This document shows positions 1-4,788 of a stretch of DNA of 5,915 nucleotides, piece by piece. The notes beneath the pieces were generated by a model, which was given only the letters and a program-made list of their open reading frames with translations, did not search any database and was not told the origin of the DNA. The translations under genes were made by a program, and so were the position numbers. The stretch comes from Pseudomonadota bacterium. GTDB taxonomy: Bacteria > Pseudomonadota > Alphaproteobacteria > Thalassobaculales > Thalassobaculaceae. The stretch spans positions 1 to 5,915 of the forward strand of contig JAQBUJ010000227.1 in NCBI GenBank assembly GCA_027623845.1. Direction: 5' to 3'. Each line of letters opens with the position of its first letter. Positions within the stretch are counted from its first letter, which is position 1.

Positions 1-595
1 CGAGGAGTTTCCCGAAATCGAAGTGTCCTCGAATATCTACGAGATCGACCGGGACCGGGTGACTTGCTCCGGCGGCACGGCGGCGCTCGATATGATGCTG
101 CATCTGATCGGTCGGCAACATGGTCAGGCCATCGCCAATGATGTGTCGGAGCAATTCATCCATGATCGTATCCGCGAGCCGCACGACCACAAGCGTATGG
201 AATTGCGCACCCGCCTTGGGGTCAGTCACCCGAAGTTGATCGCGGTTATCAGCGAGATGGAAGGCAATCTTGAGGAGCCGCTCAGCCAGACCGAATTGGC
301 CCAGCGCGCCAGCCTGTCCACCCGGCAGCTGGAACGATTATTCCGCAAATATCTGGGAGCGACGCCGACCCGCTATTATCTCAACCTGCGGCTACAGCGG
401 GCCCGACAACTGCTCTTGCAGACCACCTTGTCGATCCTGTCGGTGGCGCTGGCTTGCGGCTTCGTCTCGGCCAGCCATTTCTCGAAATGCTATCGTGAAT
501 GTTTCGGCAAGACGCCCCGCACTGAGCGCTCGGCGAAACACGCCACGCCCGGAGTACGTCAACCGGATATGCCGCGACTGGCTGAGTTGCCCTAA
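1..595 (+). CDS. GlxA-family AraC-type transcriptional regulator, C-terminal part (5' end outside window)
   Basis: The reading frame is open from base 2, so this is the 3' part of a longer gene. The GTG at 23 is internal, because the preceding codons (EEFPEIE) already match the family. About 197 residues are visible. The stretch around ITS EIDRDR..TCSGGTAALDMM segment (nt 44-120) is the typical end of the DJ-1/PfpI-like (class I glutamine amidotransferase-like) sensor domain of GlxA/CdhR/GbdR regulators. It is followed by a linker and a two-helix-turn-helix AraC DNA-binding domain at nt ~239-517. The first HTH contains LSQTELAQRASLSTRQLERL; the second contains VALACGFVSASHFSKCY and ends in the usual FGKTP. 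Family members are cytoplasmic regulators, often of amine, betaine, carnitine or amino-acid catabolism, but the effector pocket is outside the window and no target gene is adjacent, so the ligand is unknown. It converges on the trcR-like gene, with 71 bp between the stops. Confidence 0.9.
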   Translation, partial: EEFPEIEVSSNIYEIDRDRVTCSGGTAALDMMLHLIGRQHGQAIANDVSEQFIHDRIREPHDHKRMELRTRLGVSHPKLIAVISEMEGNLEEPLSQTELAQRASLSTRQLERLFRKYLGATPTRYYLNLRLQRARQLLLQTTLSILSVALACGFVSASHFSKCYRECFGKTPRTERSAKHATPGVRQPDMPRLAELP

Positions 596-596
596 C

Positions 597-618
597 AGAG
601 ACCAGGTAGAGACCAGGC
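597..618. repeat. Two tandem 11-bp repeats after the regulator stop codon
   Basis: AGAGACCAGGT (597-607) is followed directly by AGAGACCAGGC (608-618), 10 of 11 bases identical. They lie in the 71-bp gap between the two convergent genes, two bases after the TAA at 593-595. The same gap holds a perfect 10-bp palindrome, GTCGCGCGAC (632-641), and a small hairpin GCATC-CCG-GATGC (655-667) that just overlaps the trcR-like stop. No T-run follows any of these, so no intrinsic terminator is called. The repeat itself is seen directly; no function is claimed. Confidence 0.5.
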
Positions 619-666
619 AGAACCGGATAGGGTCGCGCGACTGACGACGGTCCCGCATCCCGGATG

Positions 667-1233
667 CTACGGTGCCTCTGAGATCGACGCTAGCTGGCTT
701 TCCGGCGACGCGGTTTTACCGCCGGCCTTGACCACTGCCGTTTCCAGATCCTGTTGCGGGCAAAGACCCAGCAGGACCGGGTGGCGCGCGGCGATATTCT
801 GCGAATTCCAATGGGTACGATCGCGCACCTTGTTGATGGTGTCCTTGGTCGTGCCGACGAGACGGGCGACCTGGGAATCCTTCAACTCGGGATGGTGCTT
901 GAGCAACCAGGCGATGGCGTCGGGCTTGTCGCCGCGCTTGGAAATAGGCACGTATTTCGGCCCTTTGCTCTTGATCGCCGCCTTCGGTAGATTGCTCTTC
1001 TGCATGACCATGCGCAGCTCCGGCTTGCCGGCGCAGCGTTCAATCTCCTCGCGGGTCAGCTGGCCATTGGTGACCGGGTCGAATCCCTGCATGCCGGCGC
1101 TGACCTCGCCATCGGCGATGGCTTGAACTTCCAGCACATGAAGCTGGCAGAAATCGGCGATCTGCTGGAACGAAAGCGCCGTGTGGTCGATCAACCAGAC
1201 GGCGGTTGCCTTGGGCATTAACGGTTGTGTCAT
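667..1233 (-). CDS. trcR: TrcR-like cell-cycle transcriptional regulator (DUF1013 family)
   Basis: Encodes 188 residues from the ATG at 1233. An in-frame GTG lies directly before it, but an AGGAG with a 5-base spacer suits the ATG, and MTQPLMPKATAVWLIDH is the usual family N-terminus. An N-terminal helix-turn-helix-like segment (residues ~18-42, LSFQQIADFCQLHVLEVQAI) is followed by a linker with the conserved PKYVPISKRGDKPDAIAWLL stretch. A second HTH-like segment (residues ~116-138) contains DSQVARLVGTTKDTINKVR, then THWNSQNI. Length and order fit the whole DUF1013 family, which is nearly confined to Alphaproteobacteria. In Caulobacter the DUF1013 protein TrcR associates with RNA polymerase and acts on cell-cycle transcription. 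The same role here is inferred from homology. It is transcribed divergently from the DUF1192 gene. Nothing appears broken. Confidence 0.92.
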   Translation of the reverse strand: MTQPLMPKATAVWLIDHTALSFQQIADFCQLHVLEVQAIADGEVSAGMQGFDPVTNGQLTREEIERCAGKPELRMVMQKSNLPKAAIKSKGPKYVPISKRGDKPDAIAWLLKHHPELKDSQVARLVGTTKDTINKVRDRTHWNSQNIAARHPVLLGLCPQQDLETAVVKAGGKTASPESQLASISEAP

Positions 1234-1323
1234 CACGTCTCCTTTTCCGCCGTCAAGCGGCCTTCTTGTTGGCGGACCATCACTCGATCATATCGATGGA
1301 GAAATTGCATCTGGAGCAGGGTC

Positions 1324-1350
1324 ATATAAGGAACAGGATTATATAAGGAA
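1324..1350. repeat. Direct repeat ATATAAGGAA, two copies 17 bp apart
   Basis: Identical 10-mers occur at 1324-1333 and 1341-1350 in the divergent trcR/DUF1192 intergenic region, with start-to-start spacing of 17 bp, about 1.6 helical turns. The TATAAG core could serve as a -10-like element on the + strand, but no convincing -35 partner is visible at the right spacing. It could be a regulator site or chance in an AT-richer patch. Only the repeat is directly supported. Confidence 0.4.
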
Positions 1351-1353
1351 ATT

Positions 1354-1386
1354 GTCACGCTTATCAAACACGAAGAGCAGCGTGAC
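1354..1386. promoter_or_regulatory. Perfect 8-bp inverted repeat upstream of the DUF1192 gene
   Basis: GTCACGCT (1354-1361) and AGCGTGAC (1379-1386) are exact reverse complements separated by 17 bases. It begins 4 bp after the second ATATAAGGAA copy and ends 45 bp before the DUF1192 start codon. It could be a two-half-site operator for a dimeric regulator acting on the divergent pair, or a hairpin in the DUF1192 5' leader. The loop is long and there is no T-run, so a terminator is unlikely. The role is inferred. Confidence 0.35.
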
Positions 1387-1431
1387 GCACGCATCATCTG
1401 GACCAAAGGTCGCGATAAGAAAGGGGCGAGC

Positions 1432-1614
1432 ATGGACATCGAGGATTTGGAACCAAGAAACGCGGTCGCCAAGCCGAAGGACCTCAGCGGTTGGAACATT
1501 GAGGATCTTGAGGAATATATTGAGCGGATGCGCACCGAGATCGCTCGGGCCGAAGCGATGATCCAGTCGAAGCATACTGTCAGCTCGGCCGCCGACGCGC
1601 TGTTCAAACTTTAG
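1432..1614 (+). CDS. DUF1192 family small protein
   Basis: Encodes 60 residues starting at ATG 1432, with an AAGGGG Shine-Dalgarno-like stretch at 1421-1426 (spacer 5). The protein is highly charged. Its hallmarks are DIEDLEPR at the start, KPKDLSGWNIEDLEEYI in the middle (residues ~16-32), a short amphipathic helix RMRTEIARAEAMIQSK, and a small-residue tail SSAADALFKL. This matches the whole length and layout of DUF1192, a short alphaproteobacterial family with no established function. It has no signal peptide or membrane segment and is likely a cytosolic, mostly helical protein able to form a short coiled coil. It lies head-to-head with the trcR-like gene, 198 bp between the two start codons, and ~88 bp before the MaoC-like gene. 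Co-transcription with the latter is possible but not shown. Confidence 0.85.
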   Translation: MDIEDLEPRNAVAKPKDLSGWNIEDLEEYIERMRTEIARAEAMIQSKHTVSSAADALFKL

Positions 1615-1701
1615 CGCACTCCGTATAGATCCCGGTCAGACTTGGCGGTGCCGCACAACCCGACCAGCAAAGTCGTATTACCAGTAAGGATGGCAGGACG
1701 C

Positions 1702-2157
1702 ATGCACGCGCCGATTTATTTCGAAGATATCTCCGTTGGTGACACATTCGAGAGCTTCTCGAAAACCATCACCGAAAGCGAGATCATAGAGTTCGCCTGG
1801 AAATACGATCCGCAACCGTTTCATATCAGCAAGCCGGCGGCTGAGGAGTCGATGTTCGGCGGCCTGATCTCCAGTGGTTTTCTGACCATCGCGGTGACCT
1901 TCCGGCTGTTCTATCAAGCCAATGGATTTCAGGCGACCTGCGTCGGCGCCCATGGCATCGATAGCGTCCGTTGGATGCAGCCGGTGCGGCCGGGCGATAC
2001 TATTCGGGCGACGATGGAAGTTCTGGCGCTTAAGGAGTCGCGTTCACGCCCTGAGATCGGCAACGTGCGAACCCTGACATCGACGATCAATCAGAACGAC
2101 GAGGTGGTTATGACCATGGAAACTCCCTGGATCGTCAAGCGCCGTCCGACCCCTTGA
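1702..2157 (+). CDS. MaoC-like (hot-dog fold) dehydratase/hydratase
   Basis: Encodes 151 residues if started at ATG 1702. The frame can extend to ATG 1690 or TTG 1642, but family members usually begin shortly before the YFEDISVGD segment, and the extra upstream residues look non-conserved. AAGGA at 1686-1690 (spacer 11) or AGGA at 1695-1698 (spacer 3) could serve 1702; neither is ideal. The active-site signature is the DPQPFH segment (Asp36 and His41 from this start), equivalent to the catalytic Asp/His pair of R-specific enoyl-CoA hydratases, followed by KPAAEE and the conserved FGGLISSGF loop. A later segment, VRWMQPVRPGDTI, matches the family. Such proteins hydrate enoyl-CoA thioesters or dehydrate 3-hydroxyacyl-CoA in the cytosol; the substrate cannot be read from this sequence and no pathway genes are adjacent. 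The IS630 element starts 58 bp after the stop and does not break it. Confidence 0.88.
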   Translation: MHAPIYFEDISVGDTFESFSKTITESEIIEFAWKYDPQPFHISKPAAEESMFGGLISSGFLTIAVTFRLFYQANGFQATCVGAHGIDSVRWMQPVRPGDTIRATMEVLALKESRSRPEIGNVRTLTSTINQNDEVVMTMETPWIVKRRPTP

Positions 2158-2171
2158 GGGATGGCGGGGAT

Positions 2172-2213
2172 CCGGTGCGGTCTGCGCAAAGCCCGGTGTG
2201 GTCTGCTCCAAGC
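2172..2213. repeat. Two tandem 21-bp repeats abutting the IS target site
   Basis: Copy 1 spans 2172-2192 and copy 2 spans 2193-2213. They are directly adjacent and match at 18 of 21 positions, differing at positions 7, 15 and 17. The shared core is CCGGTG-N-GGTCTGC. They lie 15 bp after the MaoC-like stop and end one base before the TA duplicated by the IS. The right flank of the IS does not continue a third copy. Function is unknown; this could be a short remnant of a longer repeat tract or a binding-site pair. Confidence 0.6.
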
Positions 2214-2215
2214 TA
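2214..2215. repeat. Left TA target-site duplication of the IS
   Basis: This TA immediately precedes the left inverted repeat, and a matching TA follows the right inverted repeat at 3365-3366. IS630 elements insert at TA and duplicate it. With the outer flanking bases (C on the left, G on the right) the reconstructed target is CTAG. Confidence 0.75.
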
Positions 2216-2225
2216 GTGGATTGAT
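2216..2225 (+). repeat. IS left terminal inverted repeat
   Basis: GTGGATTGAT is perfectly complementary to the right end at 3355-3364. Beyond these 10 bases, similarity is only partial (5 of the next 11 positions). Such ends are where the IS630 transposase binds and cleaves. Confidence 0.8.
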
Positions 2226-2231
2226 CGCATC

Positions 2232-2259
2232 AAAAGAATCCCTGGGATGATTCCCTTTT
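2232..2259 (+). other. Possible hairpin in the transposase leader
   Basis: AAAAG-AATC (2232-2240) can pair with GATT-CC-CTTTT (2249-2259), with a two-base CC bulge and an 8-base loop. It lies inside the IS between the left terminal repeat and the first possible transposase start codons (2264, 2270, 2285). A hairpin here could limit translation from outside transcripts, as seen in some other IS families, but this is inference from base pairing only. Confidence 0.25.
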
Positions 2260-2284
2260 GTGATTGGGCATGCGAGTCTTTTGC

Positions 2285-3367
2285 ATGCGGAGCGGTATAT
2301 CCTTTGAGTTATCCATCGGCGGCCACCAGCGATTGCGCGCGGTCGTCGCGGACCCGAAGAGCCCCCAGAAACATGTCTGGCGGGCACGGATCATCTTGTT
2401 GAGCGCCGATGGCTTTGGCACCTCGGCGATCATGGCCGAGACCGGCAAGTCGAAGACCTGCGTGTGGCGCTGGCAGGAGCGGTTCATGACCGACGGCGTC
2501 GACGGGCTACTGCGTGACAAGTCGCGTCCCCCGGGCATTGCGCCGATCGCCGCCGATCGGACCGCCGAGATCGTCCGCCTGACACTTGAGCCACCACCGC
2601 ACGAGGCGACGCATTGGACACTGCGGGCCATGGCCAAGATGGCCGGCGTCGCGGCGTCGACGGTTCAGTCAATATGGAAAGCGCATGGCCTTGCGCCGCA
2701 TCGTTGGCGGAACTTCAAACTTTCCAACGATCCGGCCTTCGTCGCTAAACTCACCGATATCGTCGGCCTCTACGTGGCGCCACCAGCCCATGCGGTGGTG
2801 CTGTCAATTGATGAGAAGTCGCAGATCCAAGCGCTTGATCGCACGCAACCGGGGTTGCCCTTGAAGAAGGGGCGGGGCGCCACGATGACCCACGACTACA
2901 AGCGGAACGGCACCACGACATTGTTCGCCGCGCTCAACGTGCTGGATGGCACGGTGATCGGCCAGAACATGTCGCGCCATCGCCACCAGGAGTTTATCCG
3001 CTTCCTCAATCGCATCGAGCGCGAGGTGCCGAAGGAAAAGGCTATCCACGTGATCCTCGACAACTACGCGGCGCACAAGAAGGACAAGGTCCGGGCCTGG
3101 CTGACCCGCCACCCGCGCTGGACCTTCCACTTCACACCGACATCAGCGTCCTGGTTGAACGCCGTCGAGGGCTTCTTCGCCAAGCTGACCCGGCGGCGGC
3201 TCAAGCATGGCGTCTTTCGGTGTCTGGTCGACCTGCAGGCCGCCATCAACCGCTTCATCGCAGAATACAACGTCAACGACGCAAAACCCTTCGTCTGGAG
3301 AGCCGACCCCGACGATATCATCGCCGCAAGAAACCGTGGGTTCCAAATGTTGGAATCAATCCACTAG
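2285..3367 (+). CDS. IS630 family transposase (DDE)
   Basis: Encodes 360 residues from ATG 2285. The frame is open from TTG 2264 (367 residues) and also has ATG 2270; 2285 is preferred because MRSGISFELS is the typical family start, although no clear Shine-Dalgarno is seen at any of the three. The N-terminal helix-turn-helix region includes HVWRARIILLSADG and the near-invariant KSKTCVWRWQERFM, then GVDGLLRDKSRPP, characteristic of the IS630 family. The catalytic domain carries the acidic triad: Asp in SIDEKSQ (residue 176 from this start), Asp in VILDNYAAHK (259) and Glu in SASWLNAVEGFF (295), giving 35 residues between the second and third, as expected. The protein catalyses cut-and-paste transposition into TA targets. 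All key residues are present and there is no frameshift. The last codon, His CAC, is the last triplet of the IS; the TAG stop is made from target DNA. Confidence 0.95.
   Translation: MRSGISFELSIGGHQRLRAVVADPKSPQKHVWRARIILLSADGFGTSAIMAETGKSKTCVWRWQERFMTDGVDGLLRDKSRPPGIAPIAADRTAEIVRLTLEPPPHEATHWTLRAMAKMAGVAASTVQSIWKAHGLAPHRWRNFKLSNDPAFVAKLTDIVGLYVAPPAHAVVLSIDEKSQIQALDRTQPGLPLKKGRGATMTHDYKRNGTTTLFAALNVLDGTVIGQNMSRHRHQEFIRFLNRIEREVPKEKAIHVILDNYAAHKKDKVRAWLTRHPRWTFHFTPTSASWLNAVEGFFAKLTRRRLKHGVFRCLVDLQAAINRFIAEYNVNDAKPFVWRADPDDIIAARNRGFQMLESIH
3355..3364 (-). repeat. IS right terminal inverted repeat, also coding
   Basis: ATCAATCCAC is the reverse complement of the left end. These bases also encode the last residues of the transposase (part of ESIH), so the element's end is simultaneously a protein C-terminus and a transposase recognition sequence. 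Confidence 0.8.
3365..3366. repeat. Right TA target-site duplication of the IS
   Basis: This TA matches the TA at 2214-2215. It supplies the first two bases of the transposase stop codon TAG (3365-3367); the G at 3367 belongs to the original target flank. Confidence 0.75.
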
Positions 3368-3549
3368 GCACAATGTCGATAAACCATGGGCATGGTGATT
3401 GAACAGGCGTAGACTTTGGCTGGTGACGCGCTAGGCAGGGGTGTTTAAAAAACCACCCATCCGCATTCAAATGAAGCTATGTGTATGAAGAACGTTTTTT
3501 TTAAATTTGTTATTGAGCCTGGCGAGTACAGGGTGGGCGAGGCGCCGTT
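3368..3549 (+). promoter_or_regulatory. Leader region of the efflux operon (presumed promoter region)
   Basis: This 182-bp stretch has no gene and is AT-richer than its surroundings. It holds a hairpin-forming sequence: GGGTG-TTT (3439-3446) paired with AAA-C-CACCC (3450-3458), one bulged C, without a following T-run. It also has an eight-T run at 3495-3502 that continues into AAATTTG. GAGG at 3539-3542, with a 7-base spacer, is the likely Shine-Dalgarno of the adaptor gene. The hairpin may be an operator-like inverted repeat. No -35/-10 pair of good quality could be assigned, so the promoter itself is inferred from position. Confidence 0.35.
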
Positions 3550-4788
3550 ATGAATCAACTCGCGCCGAAACAGGATGATGTCTTGAAGTCTCCCCCCAGC
3601 CCGACCACTCCCGACCCGGCCCTTCCCGACCCGAACGTCCCGAGTCTGGAAACGGCTGAAGCGGGCCCCAGGCGCGGCAAGCTGTTGTTCGCGGTGGCCC
3701 GGGGGCTGTTGCTGACGACCTTGCTGATCGCGATGGGTTTATGGGCGGTGCAATGGGCCCGCACGGCGGTTTTGTTCGTGCATGAAACCGACGCTCGGAT
3801 TATGGCGGATCTGATCTCGGTGAGCAGCGAGGTCGATGGACGGTTGAGTGAATTGCTGGTCGGTGAGGGGGACCGGGTTACCAAGGGGCAGACCTTGGCG
3901 GTGATCGACGCCCGCTCTGTGACCCTCGGCCTCAACGAGACCGAGGCCGAGCGTAAGACCGCCCTGGCTGAATTGGCCCGGGTCGAGGCCGAGACCCGGA
4001 TGATCGGCGCGCAGACCGAGTCCCGGATCCGCAGCGCCCGCTCGAAGCTGGCCGAGAGCGAGGCTAATCAGAACGTCTACGCCCTGGAGCAGACCTTCGC
4101 CGAGAACGACTTTCGCCGGGTCGAGAAACTGGCCAAATCCGGGGCCGTGTCGACCTCGCGGCTGGACCGGGCGAGAACTGATTTTCTGAAATCGCGGCAG
4201 GAATTTCAAAAAGCCGGGGCGGAGATCACCACCGCCAAATCGCTGCTCGACGAAGCGGTTGCGGATCGGGCGCGATTGATGGTCAAGAAGGCCGAACTCG
4301 CCGAGTTGGAAGCGCAAGTCGCGGAGATCGAAACCCGGATCGAACGCCAACGCATTGATATCTCCGATCGCAGGATCGCCAGCCCGATCAATGGCGTGAT
4401 CGGCCGGACTTTCGTGCAGCCGGGCGAATATCTGTCCTCGGGACAGCGGGTAGTGGTCCTGCATGACCCGGAGCGGATTTGGGTCGAGAGCAATATCCGC
4501 GAAACCGAGGTCGGACGTCTTGCGGTTGGATTGCCGGTGCGGGTCGAGGTGGACGCCTATCCGGATATCGATTTCGAGGGCAAAGTGAGCCGGATAGGCG
4601 ATGCGGCGACCAGCCAGTTCGCGCTTTTGCCGCGATTGAACGAGTCCGGCACCTTTACGAAAATCACCCAGCGTATCGAGGTCCGAATCGATCTTGAGCA
4701 ACGTCAAGGCCTGTTGAAGCCGGGGATGATGGTCGAAATCTTCGTCGATGACGGGACCGCCGGCGACTTGTGGTCATGGTTGCGGTAA
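3550..4788 (+). CDS. EmrA/HlyD-family efflux membrane-fusion (periplasmic adaptor) protein
   Basis: Encodes 412 residues from ATG 3550 with GAGG 7 bases upstream. The layout is: a proline-rich cytosolic tail (residues ~15-31); one membrane-spanning anchor at ~45-69 preceded by PRRGK, giving a periplasmic C-terminal body; the first lipoyl half-motif at ~85-120 (VSSEVDGRLSELLVGEGDRV); a long alpha-helical coiled-coil hairpin at ~125-275, rich in Ala, Glu, Arg and Lys; the second lipoyl half (RIASPINGVIGRTFVQPGEY); and a beta-barrel region ending with FTKITQRIEVRID and LLKPGMMVEIFVD, typical of EmrA. It bridges the inner-membrane pump to an outer-membrane TolC-type channel, which is not in this window. 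Its last 13 bases overlap the MFS gene, so the two are almost certainly one operon and translationally coupled. The transported compound is unknown. Length (EmrA is ~390) and motifs indicate an intact gene. Confidence 0.93.
   Translation: MNQLAPKQDDVLKSPPSPTTPDPALPDPNVPSLETAEAGPRRGKLLFAVARGLLLTTLLIAMGLWAVQWARTAVLFVHETDARIMADLISVSSEVDGRLSELLVGEGDRVTKGQTLAVIDARSVTLGLNETEAERKTALAELARVEAETRMIGAQTESRIRSARSKLAESEANQNVYALEQTFAENDFRRVEKLAKSGAVSTSRLDRARTDFLKSRQEFQKAGAEITTAKSLLDEAVADRARLMVKKAELAELEAQVAEIETRIERQRIDISDRRIASPINGVIGRTFVQPGEYLSSGQRVVVLHDPERIWVESNIRETEVGRLAVGLPVRVEVDAYPDIDFEGKVSRIGDAATSQFALLPRLNESGTFTKITQRIEVRIDLEQRQGLLKPGMMVEIFVDDGTAGDLWSWLR

Larger units (their letters stand above)
2216..3364 (+). 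mobile_element. Complete IS630-family insertion sequence (1149 bp)
   Basis: The boundaries come from terminal inverted repeats: GTGGATTGAT at 2216-2225 and its reverse complement ATCAATCCAC at 3355-3364, flanked by duplicated TA. Counting CTA outside the left end and TAG outside the right, 13 bases are symmetrical, and a weaker partial match continues inward. The single gene is a full-length DDE transposase, so the element looks intact and possibly active. It sits between the MaoC-like gene and the efflux operon in an intergenic region; joining the flanks (…CCAAGC-TA-GGCACA…) reveals no broken gene. The target CTAG and the gene running to the very tip of the element resemble the IS870-like branch of IS630. 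Which named IS it belongs to cannot be decided by eye. Confidence 0.88.

Noticed and set aside
655..667. GCATC-CCG-GATGC hairpin as a terminator between the convergent genes.
   Set aside because: The stem is only 5 bp, there is no T-run on either strand, and it touches the trcR-like stop codon.
728..1126. Open frame of 132 codons on the + strand across the trcR-like gene.
   Set aside because: Antisense to a well-conserved DUF1013 gene, with no family resemblance and no ribosome site.
1330..1431. The DUF1192 frame stays open 34 codons upstream of ATG 1432, suggesting an N-terminal extension.
   Set aside because: No ATG, GTG or TTG occurs in frame in that stretch. The ATG at 1432 has a good ribosome site, and the 60-residue product already has the usual family length.
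3384..3395. CCATG-GG-CATGG near-palindrome in the efflux leader.
   Set aside because: The 5-bp arms are too short to separate from chance and have no positional support.
3364..3437. CTAGGCA occurs at 3364-3370 and again at 3431-3437, which might suggest a longer target duplication or a second IS end.
   Set aside because: The left IS flank has no GGCA after its TA. The inverted repeats already define the ends, so a 7-base match 67 bp apart is probably chance.
3739..4707. Long open frame (322 codons) on the - strand inside the adaptor gene.
   Set aside because: It is a high-GC antisense shadow of a clear EmrA-type gene; its translation is low-complexity and shows no recognisable domain.
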